Source of the DNA: Cristatella mucedo
Taxonomy: Eukaryota; Bryozoa; Phylactolaemata; Cristatellidae
DNA: 64,000 nucleotides
Direction of reading: 5' to 3'
Assembly (NCBI GenBank): GCA_009760855.2
Contig: WPIO01000041.1
Coordinates: 1,180,001-1,244,000 of the forward strand
The position numbers and the translations under genes were made by a program. Each line of letters opens with the position of its first letter. Position 1 is the stretch's first letter. The notes under the pieces are model-generated. The model had not been told where the DNA came from and made no database searches. It saw only the letters and a list, made by a program, of their open reading frames with translations. This document shows positions 23,326 to 34,585 of this stretch, piece after piece.

Positions 23326-23404
23326 ATTGGTAGCTTAGACCTTGGACTGCAACTCGGAGTCGAGGCAAGGCGTTTGATGTCAGATGAGCGTTGGGAGCTC
23401 GAGT

Positions 23405-23515
23405 GCAGCCAATCGGGCGCTGCCGAGTGCGGCCAATCGGGCGCTGCCGATGCGGCCAATCGGGCGCTGCCGATGCAGCCGATCTGGCGCTTCCGATGCA
23501 GCCGATCGATGCCGT
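23405..23515. repeat. 23-bp minisatellite, 5 units
   Basis: The unit GGCCAATCGGGCGCTGCCGA repeats with starts at 23409, 23433, 23456, 23479 and 23502. The last two units are diverged (CCGATC instead of CCAATC). Confidence 0.88.
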
Positions 23516-23785
23516 TGCAACCTCCGATTTGGCTGGGCACCAGCCTTTCGCGGTCGGGGTTGAGGCGAGGTCTGTCACCGCCGAAGCATAGTAGACGTCT
23601 CGTCTCCTCTTTTACGCGACGTGCTTCGACTAGACAGACACGAGTTTGGTCACTTTCAGCGCGTGAGAGCGAACGGCGAGCAATGCTACTGGCAGGGCCT
23701 AGTTCTGCCTCACCAGAGCTTCGTCCGGCACGAACGAGCGAAGGGTCCTGAGGGACTGGTGTGGAACTATGTGGACGCCATGTCG

Positions 23786-25985
23786 TTCGGAATGTAATGC
23801 ATGTAATGTAATGTAATGTATCTCCGTCTGTAACTCCAAAAGTCATAAAGACCATGTGGGTGTTACGCAGGAGAGTTTTGTATAGCGCACTCACAGCCTA
23901 AGTGGCTTTCGGTACGCATTCGGTAGCCAACAGACTTCGTCTCACGCAACAAAGAGAAAGTGGGAAGCATAGCAGAGTCAGGAGAGCAGTTGAGGTAGTG
24001 AGTAGCATAGAAGTAGCAGCTCAGGACCGCTGAAAAGGATGTGCTATAGTCAGCAGTAGGAGTGTAGTTGTCGTCGCGTTAGAATTGTGAAAGCGAGTTC
24101 CACAGTCTAAGACCTGCAGAGCTAAAGCTTTTGTCGCCAACTGTCTTTAAGCGGAGGAGTGGGACAGCTAATTTATTGTCCACACAGGACCTGAGGGCGC
24201 GAACAGGCTGAAACTGATGCAGCAGTTCAGCTAGGTACGAAGGAGCCAAGCTGTGGCGGGCCTTGTGGGTCAGCATAAGAACTTTGCTCTGTATCCTTTG
24301 CTCAACCGGCAACCATCTTAGCTCTTTCAGCAAAGGTGATACGTGCTCAAACCGCTGGGACTTGAAGACTAGCCTTGCAGCCATATTCATTGTCCGCTTT
24401 AGTGGCATAATAGCTTTCTTGGCAGCCCAGCCAAAAGGGAATTGCAATAATCAAGCCGAGACAGAACTAAAGAGCTAGTTAATTCTTTTGCAAGCCACTG
24501 TGGAAGACAGCTCCTAATCTTGGATAGGGATCGGATGTGATGGCTAGCTGTAGAAGCAGTCTTCTGAATGAAGCTTTTGAAATTGAGGCAGCTGTCGAAA
24601 ACAACACCTAAATTTCGAGCACGTGGTGATGGTCGCACAAAAGCATCACCTATGAGAAGAGCGAACCTTTTAATCCAGCCACAAGCTTAGGGTGTCCTTT
24701 GAGCAGCAGTTTGGTTTTATCTTCATTTAGTTTCAAGAAGTTTTCCGACATCCAGGATCGAATGTCGGCAAGGCAATCATTCAGTTTCTCAGTTGCTGCA
24801 GCAGATTCCGACGGTTTTAATGACAAAATACAGCAGAGTATCGTCAGCATAAAAGTGATAACCTATTCCATGGGCCTTAATCACTTTTCCCAGAGGTTGA
24901 GTATTAATGGAGAACAGCGAGGGACCGAGTACAGACCCTTGAGGGACTCCACAGGTGACCCTTCTCATGTGTGAGACCTGACCCCCACACGACACGGATT
25001 GAACACGATCAGACAAGTATGATTTAAACCACGCCAGTGCTTCGTCTGCCAGACCGATCGTTGTTCTCAATAATTCAAGCAGAACTTCGTGATCAACAGT
25101 GTCGAAGGCAGCAGACAGATCTAGCAGAGCTAGGGCAGTGACATTCCCGTCGTCGTTGCCACGTAGAGTGTCATTGTTAACACGGAGGTGAGCAGTTTCA
25201 GTAGAGTGCTGCCTCTTGAACCCCGATTGAAATGTTTCTGACATTCCATTATTTTCAATATTTTCAACTAGCTGCTTAGCAACAATTTTTTCAAGAATCT
25301 TTGATAAGAACGGAAGAAGGGAAACTGGACGATAGTTTGCTAGGACCTCTGTGTCTAATTCAGGCTTTTTAAGAATAGGTCTAACGATTGCCTATTTGAA
25401 GGACTTGGGTACGACCCCTCTTCCCAAAGAAGCATTAAAAATGCTGGTTGTGGAACGGCTAAGTTGGTCTGCTAATGAAGACCACAGAGATGAAGGTATA
25501 GGGTCTTCAGGAAACGAGCTCTTTTTGCTAGACCTTATTAAGGCAGCCACATCACATGCAGAAACATCGGAGAGCCTTTTAAGGAAGGTCACAGGTTGAG
25601 GAGCGGCGATTGCTTGGGTTGGAGGAGGCTTAATGGAGGCACGAATGTGCACAATTTTTTCAGAGAAGAAGGCTGAAAACTTTTCGGCTGAGCCCTTAAT
25701 ATCTGGGGAGTCAAACCTGACAGCATTGGCCAGTAAATGGTTTACTGTCTTATAAATCTGTTTAGTGTCCGACTGGCAGGAATTCAGCTTTCTAATGAAA
25801 AAAGAAGCCCTGGCTTTTTAAGCTTTCGCGTGTAAACTCAAAGGAAGTCTTTAAAATTGACTAGATCTGCCTCAGACCCCGATTTCTTGAAACGACGTTC
25901 TAGCCTGCGCTTAACCCGGCGCATCTTAAGGAGTTTTTTGTAATACGATTCGAACGAAACTCGAAATTCTTCCAGACTACGCCAC
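23786..25985 (-). mobile_element. LINE-B, longest RT-bearing copy, 5'-truncated
   Basis: Minus-strand frames in order give an arginine/lysine-rich linker (YYKKLLKMRRVKRRLERRF, about 25960-25900), then the RT N-terminus with SSKKSSFPEDPIPSSLW (25392-25652). Next come FQSGFKRQHSTETAHLRVNN, DLSAAFDTVDHE, GVPQGSVLGPSLFS and FYADDTLLYF (24789-25244), the LNEDKTKLLL block (24650-24850), ARNLGVVFDSCLNF and SRLDYCNSLLAGLP (24399-24638), and the C-terminus (24079-24447). This is an L2/CR1-type order. Frame breaks separate these pieces, so the copy is dead. The 3' untranslated region ends at 23786 in a (CATTA)n tail. Endonuclease is missing. Confidence 0.95.
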
Positions 25986-25989
25986 TAGT

Positions 25990-26415
25990 TCAGCGATAGA
26001 AAGCCCGGAACACGCATGCGATCGAGTTTAGGAAATTCCCCGAATTACTGAAATGTAAAAAAGAAGCTGAAGGCCGACCTGCTCCTTGCAGCACTAAATG
26101 GATTCGCGCGAATAGCCCGTGTGAGCTACTGAGCGCTGGAAAGTGCATCTGTCTCTCCCCTCCCACCGAACCAACCTGTCCCCCCACCCACCGAACCAAT
26201 GCCTGTGCTCCCTTCACAGCGCATGCACAGTGCAAGGCAAGACATTTAGTCATCTTTGGGTGCTATGCACAAGTCTTGCTACAATATTGACATGTAGCTA
26301 TTTTTAACCTTCTCTCTTCACCAGAAAGCAATCGAAAGAAAAAAAATCGAGGTCAGACGATCGATCGAGATGCGATCGGGTCAAAGCGACCGCGCCCACC
26401 GAGCAAGGATGAATA
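25990..26415. other. Unassigned stretch
   Basis: No gene or element recognised. 26150-26210 holds two near copies of CCCACCGAACCAA. Confidence 0.45.
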
Positions 26416-26419
26416 TGAT

Positions 26420-26555
26420 TCATTTGTATAGCGCCCAAAGAGAACTAAATCTCTATTCAGGCGCTTCACATATGCCGCAGGGCTCGAGCCCACGACCTCA
26501 GCCAGACCTTAGTCGGGGCGAGCACCTTAACCACTGGACCAACCCAGCTCGGCGA
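26420..26555 (-). mobile_element. SINE-B, well preserved
   Basis: On the minus strand: GCTGGGTTGGTCCAGTGGTT (box A region), GTCGTGGGCTCGAGCCC (box B), then GAAGCGCCTGAATAGAGATT and TAGTTCTCTTTGGGCGCTAT, ending in an AAATGAAT-type flank. Both arms of the LINE-A-like tail hairpin are intact. Confidence 0.93.
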
Positions 26556-27066
26556 TGAAGCCATGATTCGGCTGCCAACGCTGACACCTGACGACTGCGG
26601 ACAGCGCTGGACATATTTATAATAATAGTAGTGGCAATAATTATAATACATAGTTTGCATTGAGCCATAGGCGACCCAAATTTAGATCCACGCTCAGTGC
26701 ATCGCAGTGCCAGAGAAGCAATTACCAAACGTAAATGACAAGCAAGTTGTCAAGCTTAGACAAGCGACGCGCAAAAGCGCACGCAAAGGCACTCGAAAGT
26801 CTCCGGTTAGTAGGAGCCATGGCCAATTAAGCTCACCGAAAAAATATTTCCTAGTAAACTCCCTCGCAAAGAGCAAAGAAGCCAAAAAACACACGCTCAC
26901 GGGGTAAGCAAAAGCTGAGCTAATCGGATGCGTCATTTCGGCACTGTCAGCTTTAAGAACTTCTGTCTTCGCGGAGCCGTCTTCGCGATGCACGAGAATT
27001 AAATGTGATTCACGATTGAAACGGACGAACATTCGGACAAAACCGAACGCAGAGGACCAAGCTATT

Positions 27067-27249
27067 ATTTATTTATTTATTTATTCGTCGGTCAAAGACT
27101 CGATATCGCGTTTTGTCCGTTACTCGCACACGTGATCAAAGAACTATCTTTTAGGTCTAAAGTTCGCCAACCGAGTCACAAGCAGCCTAGCTGAGTCTAG
27201 CATATACGACTCCTCCTTAATCATCCCAGACTTTTTGCTCCAAATGTTC
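27067..27249 (+). repeat. Left arm of a 1.7-kb inverted-repeat structure
   Basis: 27067-27249 is almost identical to the reverse complement of 28632-28816. It starts at a (TTTA)n edge and includes CGATATCGCGTTTTGTCCGT, CGCACACGTGATCAAAGAAC and ACGACTCCTCCTTAATCATC. Only a few substitutions separate the arms over about 170 non-microsatellite bases. Confidence 0.93.
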
Positions 27250-27350
27250 GTAGATTCGTAGATTGGCACGATCGGATGCAATACCGGATGGCAACCCAGT
27301 TACACAGGGACGGCAAAACATTTGACTCGTTAATTTATTTGGCCTCGTCC

Positions 27351-27712
27351 TTCTGCATCTTCCTCCTTCCTTCTTCCATTAACTCTCCTTCTGCATCTTC
27401 CTCCTTCCTTCTTCCCTTATTCTCCTTCTGCATCTTCCTCCTTCCTTCTTCCATTATTCTCCTTCTGCATCTTCCTCCTTCCTTCTTCCATTATTCTCCT
27501 TCTGCATCTTCCTCCTTCCTTCTTCCATTATACTCCTTCTGCATCTTCCTCCTTCCTTCTTCCATTACTCTCCTTCTGCAGCTTCCTCCTTCCTTCTTCC
27601 ATTACTCTCCTTCTGCAGCTTCCTCCTTCCTTCTTCCATTACTCTCCTTCTGCAGCTTCCTCCTTCCTTCTTCCATTACTCTCCTTCTGCAGCTTCCTCC
27701 TCCTACTCCTCC
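27351..27712 (+). repeat. 37-bp pyrimidine minisatellite, about 10 units
   Basis: The unit TTCTGC(A/G)... repeats every 37 bases (starts 27351, 27389, 27426, 27463, 27500, 27537 and on). The first six units carry CTGCATCTTCC and the last four CTGCAGCTTCC, a block-wise change. The array lies inside the inverted-repeat structure 27067-28816. Because 37 is not a multiple of 3, the 149-residue frame cycles through three phases and is not a gene. Confidence 0.95.
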
Positions 27713-27719
27713 TCGGTCT

Positions 27720-28630
27720 CGCTGACATGCTGAGGCAATGCCTGGTGAGAATGTCTCTTCCTTTCAACTTCTGGCGTGAGCTGCCGGTCGGAAGCTCTCT
27801 GGCTCTCATTATTGCTGGCGAGAACGCCACGTCCCATTTTCTTTTCATTAGGAGCTTGATTGGTGGTCATTGAAACAAAAGTTAGCCAATTGAAATTTTT
27901 TTAGAGTCTATTATTAAGTCGCAGCAATTTAGAAAAAAATGATAAACGCATAGTCCACAAGTGCAAATGTGAAACTTGCTCTATAAAAATCTGGAAGCTT
28001 TCCAGTATGCCAACTCAGCTGGTTCGAGTGGAAGTGCCGAAAATGCCATAAGCACCGTATTTACTGGAGAATGCCATGGCCCACATTTGAGTAGCACCTC
28101 AAAGCTAAAGTCGTACTGTGAATTCGCAGCGGCATTTCGATGTCCAAAATTAACCCTGCAAATGCACGTTGCAGCTACAACTGCAAATTAGCAAATTATT
28201 CCATCCTGCCCTCATCTCCTTCTTCTTAGACATTAATGATAACTGTACAAAATCGTTGCGTGACTATAGATCAAACACAAAGGCCTCAATCTAAACTTAG
28301 TCGGCGACAAGAGAAACTTCAAAACTATTGAAAGGTCTTGCAAAGCCTGCCTGCACATTTTGAACTAAGCTGCTCTCAAATAGAAGACCTCGTTAGTGAT
28401 TCGGCCTTGCGTGGCCTAAGGTGTGATTAATCTCCGTCGCTGCCGTGTTTCGCCTGCTACTGTCGGAAGATGTGCGTTCATTGACGAAACGCCTAAAAGT
28501 TGTCGGCAAGGCAAGCTCTACATGGTTCACGCGCCACCAGTAGCGCCTAGCGCGTCGGCTGAGATTAGCACCGCTCTGCGGGCGCCGCATTTTCGGTCTG
28601 TCAGGACGCAGAAGCCGCTAGTGCCCGTGT
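27720..28630. other. Interior of the inverted-repeat structure, unassigned
   Basis: No transposase or other protein could be recognised between the arms. Frames are below 110 residues. Confidence 0.45.
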
Positions 28631-28631
28631 G

Positions 28632-28816
28632 GAACATTTGGCGCAAAAAGTCTGGGATGATTAAGGAGGAGTCGTATATGCTAGACTCAGCTAGGCTGCT
28701 TGTGACTCTGTTGGTGAACTTTAGACCTAAAAGATAGTTCTTTGATCACGTGTGCGAGTAACGGACAAAACGCGATATCGAGTCTTTGACCGAAGAATAA
28801 ATAAATAAATAAATAC
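28632..28816 (-). repeat. Right arm of the 1.7-kb inverted-repeat structure
   Basis: Reverse complement of 27067-27249, ending in an (AATA)n edge. SINE-A sequence starts at once beyond it. Confidence 0.93.
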
Positions 28817-28992
28817 TAACTGATTTAAAAACCTCTTTTTGTAAAGCGACAGAAGAGCCTTTATGGCTATCACCACCGCTTGTAGTGGCAATACAGGATC
28901 GCCCACCACAGAATTCGAACCCACGACCTCGGGGCCAAGGTCGTAAAAAGCCACCGCCTTACCTAGTGAGCCATTACGACTCACTAAGCTGA
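28815..28992 (-). mobile_element. SINE-A copy
   Basis: The minus strand reads GTGAGTCGTAATGGCTCACT, box B GGGTTCGAATTC, the CACTACAAGCGGTGGTGATA hairpin and CGCTTTACAAAAAGAGG with ATAAATAA-type flank. Several substitutions mark it as older than the 18908-19080 copy. Confidence 0.92.
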
Positions 28993-28994
28993 AG

Positions 28995-30078
28995 TAGCTG
29001 CCTTCTACGCCAAACCATGGGCTTCAGAAAAATCTCTAGATGAGCTTTGGTTAATTTTGATGCATTGCTTATAAAAAAGTTAAGCAAATTGACGACGAGC
29101 ATTGTTCTTTATTTTCGGGAATTATCAGTAAATTCTCGGGTCAAGGATGTTCCAAGGCTGTGCTGACGGCCGAGCAGCACATAGCAGGATTTAAACAAAC
29201 AATTCTTAAGCACAGATATCCTAAAAACAGTGGTACTTAAAAGTCTAAAGAAACAATCAAAAATATCCACCATAAATGTTATGACTAAACAGCAGTCAGC
29301 TGGGAGTAACGCTGAGGCTGTTACAAGGCTGGAAAAGAAAACGAATTCGCTAGTGACGGAAGCAGGCTTGAACTTACTAGTATTAATCTAGACAACGTCG
29401 AGGGCGATAACGTGACCAGTGTAGCACAAGTGAAGGTTATAGTTAAAGCTCCGTGTGCTGAAATCAGGAAGCCCTATATACGGCTTGAGAAGCTGGAGAT
29501 TATGACTTGACCCGAGATTATCAAAATAGCTGCTAATAAAGTGCAGATCTCGGGTACTTAGCCTTGACTGACTATTTGAGGTGTGAAGGTCGTTTGAGCT
29601 CGTTCCTGAACCTCATATAGCCACTGCGGTGCATGTGACTGTTGTAAAACGCTTCGAGACTGGTACTGTTACAACTGTTGAGGTTGTAAACTGACGATGC
29701 GTTTGACGTTCGGGCGCTGGACAAGCTATTTACTCTCACTTTGGGCCTACTAGTGATGATGTTTGCACTGCAAGTACAATGACTGCAGCCAACCGTTGCT
29801 AATTGCCAGACGAGGAACCGCGTTTAAGCAATGTTCAGTCGCGTGAAAATGCTCTATGTCACGCATGTCACATCATGCTGCCGCACGATGGTGGAGAGGA
29901 CTACTATGTTTATGTCGCAAGCACTGCTATTTAATTGGAACTTCTCTTCTGTTTTTTTGGCGAATTAAGGAAGCTAATTTTCTCGCATATTGTAACGGCT
30001 ACGTGACTTCTTCAGTGATAATGCCGCCGACTATTTAATCAAGTGAAGGCGATCCTATCATCGTCGCAACAACCCTTG
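28995..30078. other. Unassigned; weakly coding-like but broken
   Basis: Between about 29240 and 29660 the composition looks like decayed coding sequence, with phrases readable in one frame then interrupted by stops, but no family could be named. It could be an eroded retroelement ORF1 or nothing. Confidence 0.3.
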
Positions 30079-30079
30079 A

Positions 30080-30307
30080 CATAAGGACATTTGAAAATAA
30101 GCCTAAAATGCACCTGTTTATTACAGCATTTGGTGGGTCATTGTGATGATTCGTCCTTCGTGTGCCTTTACCTGCAAAGACTATCTATGCCTGCTACCTG
30201 CGGATGTTGCCACCGATAATGTGGTTTTGTTTTCTATGCAGCATCTGTAAAGTGCCTAAACAGAGATTCAGTTCTATTAGGGCGCTATACAAATGCATTA
30301 TTATTAT
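30080..30307 (+). mobile_element. LINE-A 3' end
   Basis: It carries GCATTTGGTGGGTCATTG, GATTCGTCCTTCGTGTGC, then GTAAAGTGCCTAAACAGAGA, TTCAGTTCTATTAGGGCGCT and a TTATTATTAT tail. The region between the first two blocks and the hairpin is diverged and shortened. Confidence 0.88.
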
Positions 30308-30458
30308 CTTCGAGTACGTGATTGTTGATTGACGTCGAACAGTTACGACCATTTAACGGTTGGTGAATCGCCACTTCGTAAAAGCAAGTGCATTGCATTT
30401 CTCATTCTCCAATTCTCACTAGCTCAACTGTTCACTGCATTTCGAAAATCTGCCATTT

Positions 30459-30530
30459 TTAACAATAATAACAATAATTCACTTGATAAAGCGCCCTCAG
30501 AGAACTTAATCTCTCTCTAGGCGCTTTGGT
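30459..30530 (-). mobile_element. Solo LINE-A tail
   Basis: AACAATAATAACAATAATTC followed by ACTTGATAAAGCGCCCTCAG, AGAACTTAATCTCTCTCTAG and GCGCTTT is a reverse-complemented LINE-A terminal hairpin with both arms intact. It lies 150 bases from an oppositely oriented LINE-A end. Confidence 0.9.
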
Positions 30531-30534
30531 GGTA

Positions 30535-31064
30535 TGCCTCTAAGAGATGTTAAACAACGCGTATGCTGTCAACGATAGCTTACGGAATGCATAACTAAAG
30601 GCAGGCGCGACGGGAAGGCTGAGGCAACGTCTGCACGAGCGTAATTGGACGATTCGTTTCAATCTCTCTCGTGCTAGCGTGCAACGAGTTCTGCTTCTCC
30701 CTGTGCTGAGTGGTGGTCTAATCTCGTTCCAGTTTGAGATCGTTTAAGGCGTCTTTTTTTAGAGAGCGCTACAGCTAAAGCCGGTCACCTGCCTCCAGCC
30801 AAGTGATGTGCTGACGTCGCGAACGTACGAAAGGCCGAGAGTTCTGGACACGCTTCGAAGTTTAGGTCGTTTGCGGTACGGCTGTTGGCGAGAAAAATGA
30901 AGGCAAACAAGTTACGGTGACAGTTTTGAGGAATGCATTTAGAAAACCTTTAGTAGAAGTCTGTGTTAAAGCGTGGTGAGGTGGTGCAGCCGAATGTTGA
31001 CACCTGCCATAGTAAGATATTTGGCCTTTTATAAATACGGCCGACGAAAGCCTTTATTTAAGAA
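30535..31064. other. Unassigned stretch
   Basis: Nothing recognised on either strand. Confidence 0.5.
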
Positions 31065-31240
31065 CAAGGCAGAGATGTGCATGTCACCCCTAACCATGTT
31101 GTTCTTGTTGTTTATCAAGCATGACACCACTCACCATTCGGTCGTGCTTCCTTGCAGCAAATTTAAGGTGCCTAGAAAGAGATGGAGTTTTCTGATAGCA
31201 CTTCATCAAGTGTGTTACTATTATTATTATTATTATATAG
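31065..31240 (+). mobile_element. LINE-A 3' end
   Basis: GATGTGCATGTCACCCCTAA, CCATGTTGTTCTTGTTGTTT, ATCAAGCATGACACCACTCA, then a hairpin region with a decayed first arm (AAGGTGCCTAGAAAGAGATG) and a (TTA)n tail. Confidence 0.9.
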
Positions 31241-31429
31241 TTTAACTCACATCGCATTAAACTGTATTTAATTTATGCCAGCTTTTAAATATATTTTGAA
31301 AATATGTAAATATATAGAAAGAGGATATATAGCCTAGTGTCAGTCTATTTTCAATTAAATGCTTAGTTTTTGCGCGATTCCTTGAAGGTAATGTCCAATT
31401 TGGACTGCTCCGAGGTAGGTTGTTGATGT

Positions 31430-33000
31430 TTCGAGCACAAACATTCGGGTCCCTCGAATAACTGTGGTACATTGCGATACAGTGGCCATTTCCACGATAA
31501 ATTTTGGAACGCTTCGGACTTAATTCTCGACTATAGAGGAAGTTGTTCCGATTTTACCCACCAACTTTCATGCAATTGTGCTAGCTCTTTCTTGGGCTAT
31601 GGGTTCAAATGGCTTGTGTCAGCCAGCATCTTTAGAGGTTCAATCGACAATCCAGCTGCCATTTTCAGAATAGGCACCGCGAAACTATGGTTTTGATTCC
31701 ACTTACTTGAAAATGGTGGTACGGATTTTCCCTAAAAAATATCGTGCAATTGCATATCCGCATTCTAATGTAATGGCCGCCGATGGCCCGGGTCGCCGTG
31801 ATATTTTGAACTGTGATACTAGGGCCATGTTTATAATAGGCTTAGTAAAACTTCGAATTTAATTACGCATTGTAGGAAACATCGTTAAATATTAACTGAC
31901 CAAATTGTATGGCATAGCGAACGGGGTTCTCATGCTATTACGTATAATAGCATGGACTGACCAGCCTCCGTACGTAATTAAACTGCGATACTGCTGCCGT
32001 TTCTAAAATGAGCACTGAACAACTGCGATTTAATTTAATGTTATAGCAAACAGTATTTCATGTTTACCAACCAAATTTCAGGATATAGCCCATGCCAATT
32101 GTCCTGCAATGGCTTGAACCGGCCCGCTCTGAATTTTTGAACTGCAATAAAACTACTATTCCAACAATAGGCGTCTTCGAACTGCAGTATTGATTGCTTA
32201 TTATAAAAAACGGTGTTCCAGATTTACCCAGGAAATTTTACGCGACAGCGATAACGAGTTATATTACTATGGCCTTTGACGGCCCAGACTACGGGAAGCA
32301 TTAATATAAGAACACGCCCGCCCAATGTCGTAAAATTAAACGGGTAGTCCCAAACATTTTTATCTATAACGTGGCACCAGAACCATAGTTTTACAATACC
32401 TGTTGTGGAAATTGCAGCTCTATCGCCATTGGAGTCTATATCGGTCGCTAGTTGTTCGGACGATTGGAGGCCATAGAATAGGAAAGCCAATTAGCTATGC
32501 CGTAAAATTTGGTTGGTAAACCTGGAAAATGGTTTTCATTAAATTAGTATTAAAACGTAGCAGCGGAACGCTTTTTAAATGGCAGCTGTACGCAGTTTGA
32601 CTCCTTAGCACTGCCATTTGGGCCGGGCTATCAGAGGCGATAGCCTGAAAAATCGCAAGACAAATCCATAAAATTGGGTGGGTAAACTTTTCATACTGTT
32701 CTCTATATTATATAATCGAAACCGCAGATTCGCAAAGTTTATTTTGGAAATGGCAACTATATCGCCGTTCGAATGTGTAAATAGGCTGGCTGATTCGGGT
32801 CATGTGAGGCCTCAGCACGAAAAGGCGCAATCAAAATTACTTGAAATTTGATGGATATATCTGCATCACACTATTTTGTATAATTTGGAAAAAAATTGCA
32901 GCATCCTGACGTTTATTGTAACAATGGCGGCTGCATCGCAATTATTCGTGGGACCCGAACAAATTGCAAAGATGCAAATTAAACCTTGGATTGGCACGTC
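31430..33000. repeat. Palindromic array of S2 units of about 170 bp
   Basis: Five degenerate units in plus orientation have cores near 31490, 31663, 31830, 31993 and 32160 (for example CTGCCATTTTCAGAATAGGC then AAACTATGGTTTTGATT). They are followed by about four units in reverse orientation with cores near 32410, 32577, 32745 and 32925 (for example AACCATAGTTTTACAATACC). Spacing within each half is about 165-175 bases. The outer ends also mirror each other: TTCGGGTCCCTCGAATAA at 31444 against the reverse complement of TTATTCGTGGGACCCGAA at 32943. The same units occur at 17735-18300. It resembles a transposable element or satellite built of inverted tandem blocks; no coding capacity is seen. 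Confidence 0.72.
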
Positions 33001-33122
33001 AATCTCTTAGGGTCCGCAGATGTATATATCTCATATCAATGGTGTCATTTGAGGATGGCAGTAGTTAGCCATACTTCGAAAGCAGCAGGAACATCTACTA
33101 CAGGAACAAAACTCGGAGCTAA

Positions 33123-33152
33123 AATTATAATGACGTCATCGTCATTATAATT
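33123..33152. repeat. Perfect 13-bp inverted repeat around TGACGTCA
   Basis: AATTATAATGACG (33123-33135), a 4-base loop TCAT, and CGTCATTATAATT (33140-33152) are exact reverse complements. TGACGTCA at 33131-33138 has the sequence of a CRE site. Context gives no target gene, so any regulatory role is speculative. Confidence 0.85.
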
Positions 33153-33154
33153 AT

Positions 33155-34040
33155 AAATTAATTAATCGCAGATTTTTGCCAGTCGCCGTTTTCTGTTGCA
33201 AGGTCAAAATCTTGAACCGAGCGCAAAAAATTCTTTCAGACATCGAACAAGCATCCAACCAGCTGCACTCCAGGAAAGATGGTTGAACAGGCAGTCTGGC
33301 TGACTTTCGTAAAATCTGACATGATATTTGCCGGATTCAGAGCTTGCAGTATTAAGGCATGACGAAACTCGACGTACTGTTATTACTTCCACACCAGCCA
33401 TATAATACAATATTGGTTTCCTTTTGGTTTAATAATAATTCATTTGGTCGAATCAATTAATTCGCATACTTAAATAATTGTTATTATAGTCACACGCTTT
33501 TGTCGTCTACGTATTACGCCGGTGTTGCTAGTGCTTCGTGCTTTCGTCGGCGCGCTTTTTGTCCCGCGAGCTTTTGTCGGGCTGCCCTTATTCACGGCTA
33601 CTACATTTTAACGGCTAGTAACCAATTATTCAACACAATCCAAGGTCGAGGTCACATAAAATCTGACGCCATGAGATAGCTAGTTTGGTTGTGCTTCCGG
33701 AGCACAAGCCTAGGCTCCAGGCGGCGGGTCTCGTCGGTGTACGTCAAGTTGGTGTGCACGTCGTGGCCGCTGTCGAACGTCCGCGAAACCCTTCGCTGCT
33801 GTCAAATGGACGCCAACGTCATGGCTACGCGGCGCGCGAGAAGCTCGCGCTCGCCGCGTCTCGCGTGCGTCCCACCTCGCGCACACCGTAATCTTTTCCG
33901 CTAATCCCGATTGAAGTGCGCATTGCTCCCGACTTGTTCGCTCTGCCTGAGAACAAATCTGCGCCCTCGGTTACATGCAAAACACCGAGATTCCGCACAA
34001 ACGCACGCTGCGCTGTCCCGTCATCGCTTCGTCCGCCGAT
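33155..34040. other. Unassigned stretch
   Basis: No gene recognised. Overlapping frames at 33685-33904 are in two phases of the same CG-richer segment without motif support. Confidence 0.45.
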
Positions 34041-34042
34041 TC

Positions 34043-34190
34043 AGGTGCTTCGCATATGCAACAGGGCTTGAGTCCACGACCTCGGCCATAAAATCCGTTC
34101 ATCTTTACCTTAGTTGTTAAAGGTGAGAACTTAAACCACTGAGCCATACCAGCGCGGTGATTATGTTCTCTTCGAGCGCTATGCAGATGA
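34043..34190 (-). mobile_element. Rearranged SINE-B copy
   Basis: 34043-34155 read on the minus strand is the SINE-B head (GCTGGTATGGCTCAGTGGTT, later GTCGTGGACTCAAGCCC) with a roughly 30-base insertion in the middle. The end of the hairpin (TTCTCTTCGAGCGCTATGCA) then follows at 34163-34183 in the opposite orientation. The head and tail have been inverted relative to each other. Confidence 0.7.
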
Positions 34191-34318
34191 ATTACACACA
34201 CACACACACACACACACGCACGCACGCGCGCGTGTGTACACACACATATATATAATAATAATGCACTTTATTATATATATATATATATATATATATAGCA
34301 CATCTATATTTAAATAAA
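34191..34318. repeat. (CA)n, (CG)n, (TA)n microsatellites
   Basis: Alternating purine-pyrimidine runs: CACACA to about 34217, then GCACGCACGCGCGCGTGTGT, and TATATA from 34273 to 34297. Such runs can adopt Z-DNA. Confidence 0.93.
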
Positions 34319-34321
34319 TAA

Positions 34322-34445
34322 TGTTTTATTTAGCCGGAAGAGCCCTGCCTGTCGGGGCCGTGGGGGGCTACCCACCACTCCTGGTTCAGGAACAAGGATC
34401 ACAAATGGCTTCCGACGCGGACGTGGCGTCCGAGACGCACAGTCG
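34322..34445 (+). repeat. Dispersed repeat R2, copy 2
   Basis: Partner of 421-545 with the same block order and the shared end GTGGCGTCCGAGACGC. Like copy 1 it directly follows an AT-rich microsatellite. Confidence 0.5.
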
Positions 34446-34585
34446 CTATCTAAAATTAGAGACTGTCCACAACGGTGGTTTTACGCAAAAATATAGCAGA
34501 CTCCGTGGCATATTGTCTAGACTGGATCACCGCAATTTCGTTTCGGCCAACGAAAAAGGTCACTGGGCTTATTGGCTACTCAGCT

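Noticed and set aside
27276-27725. 149-residue serine/leucine-rich frame
   Set aside because: It is the 37-bp pyrimidine minisatellite read in rotating phase.
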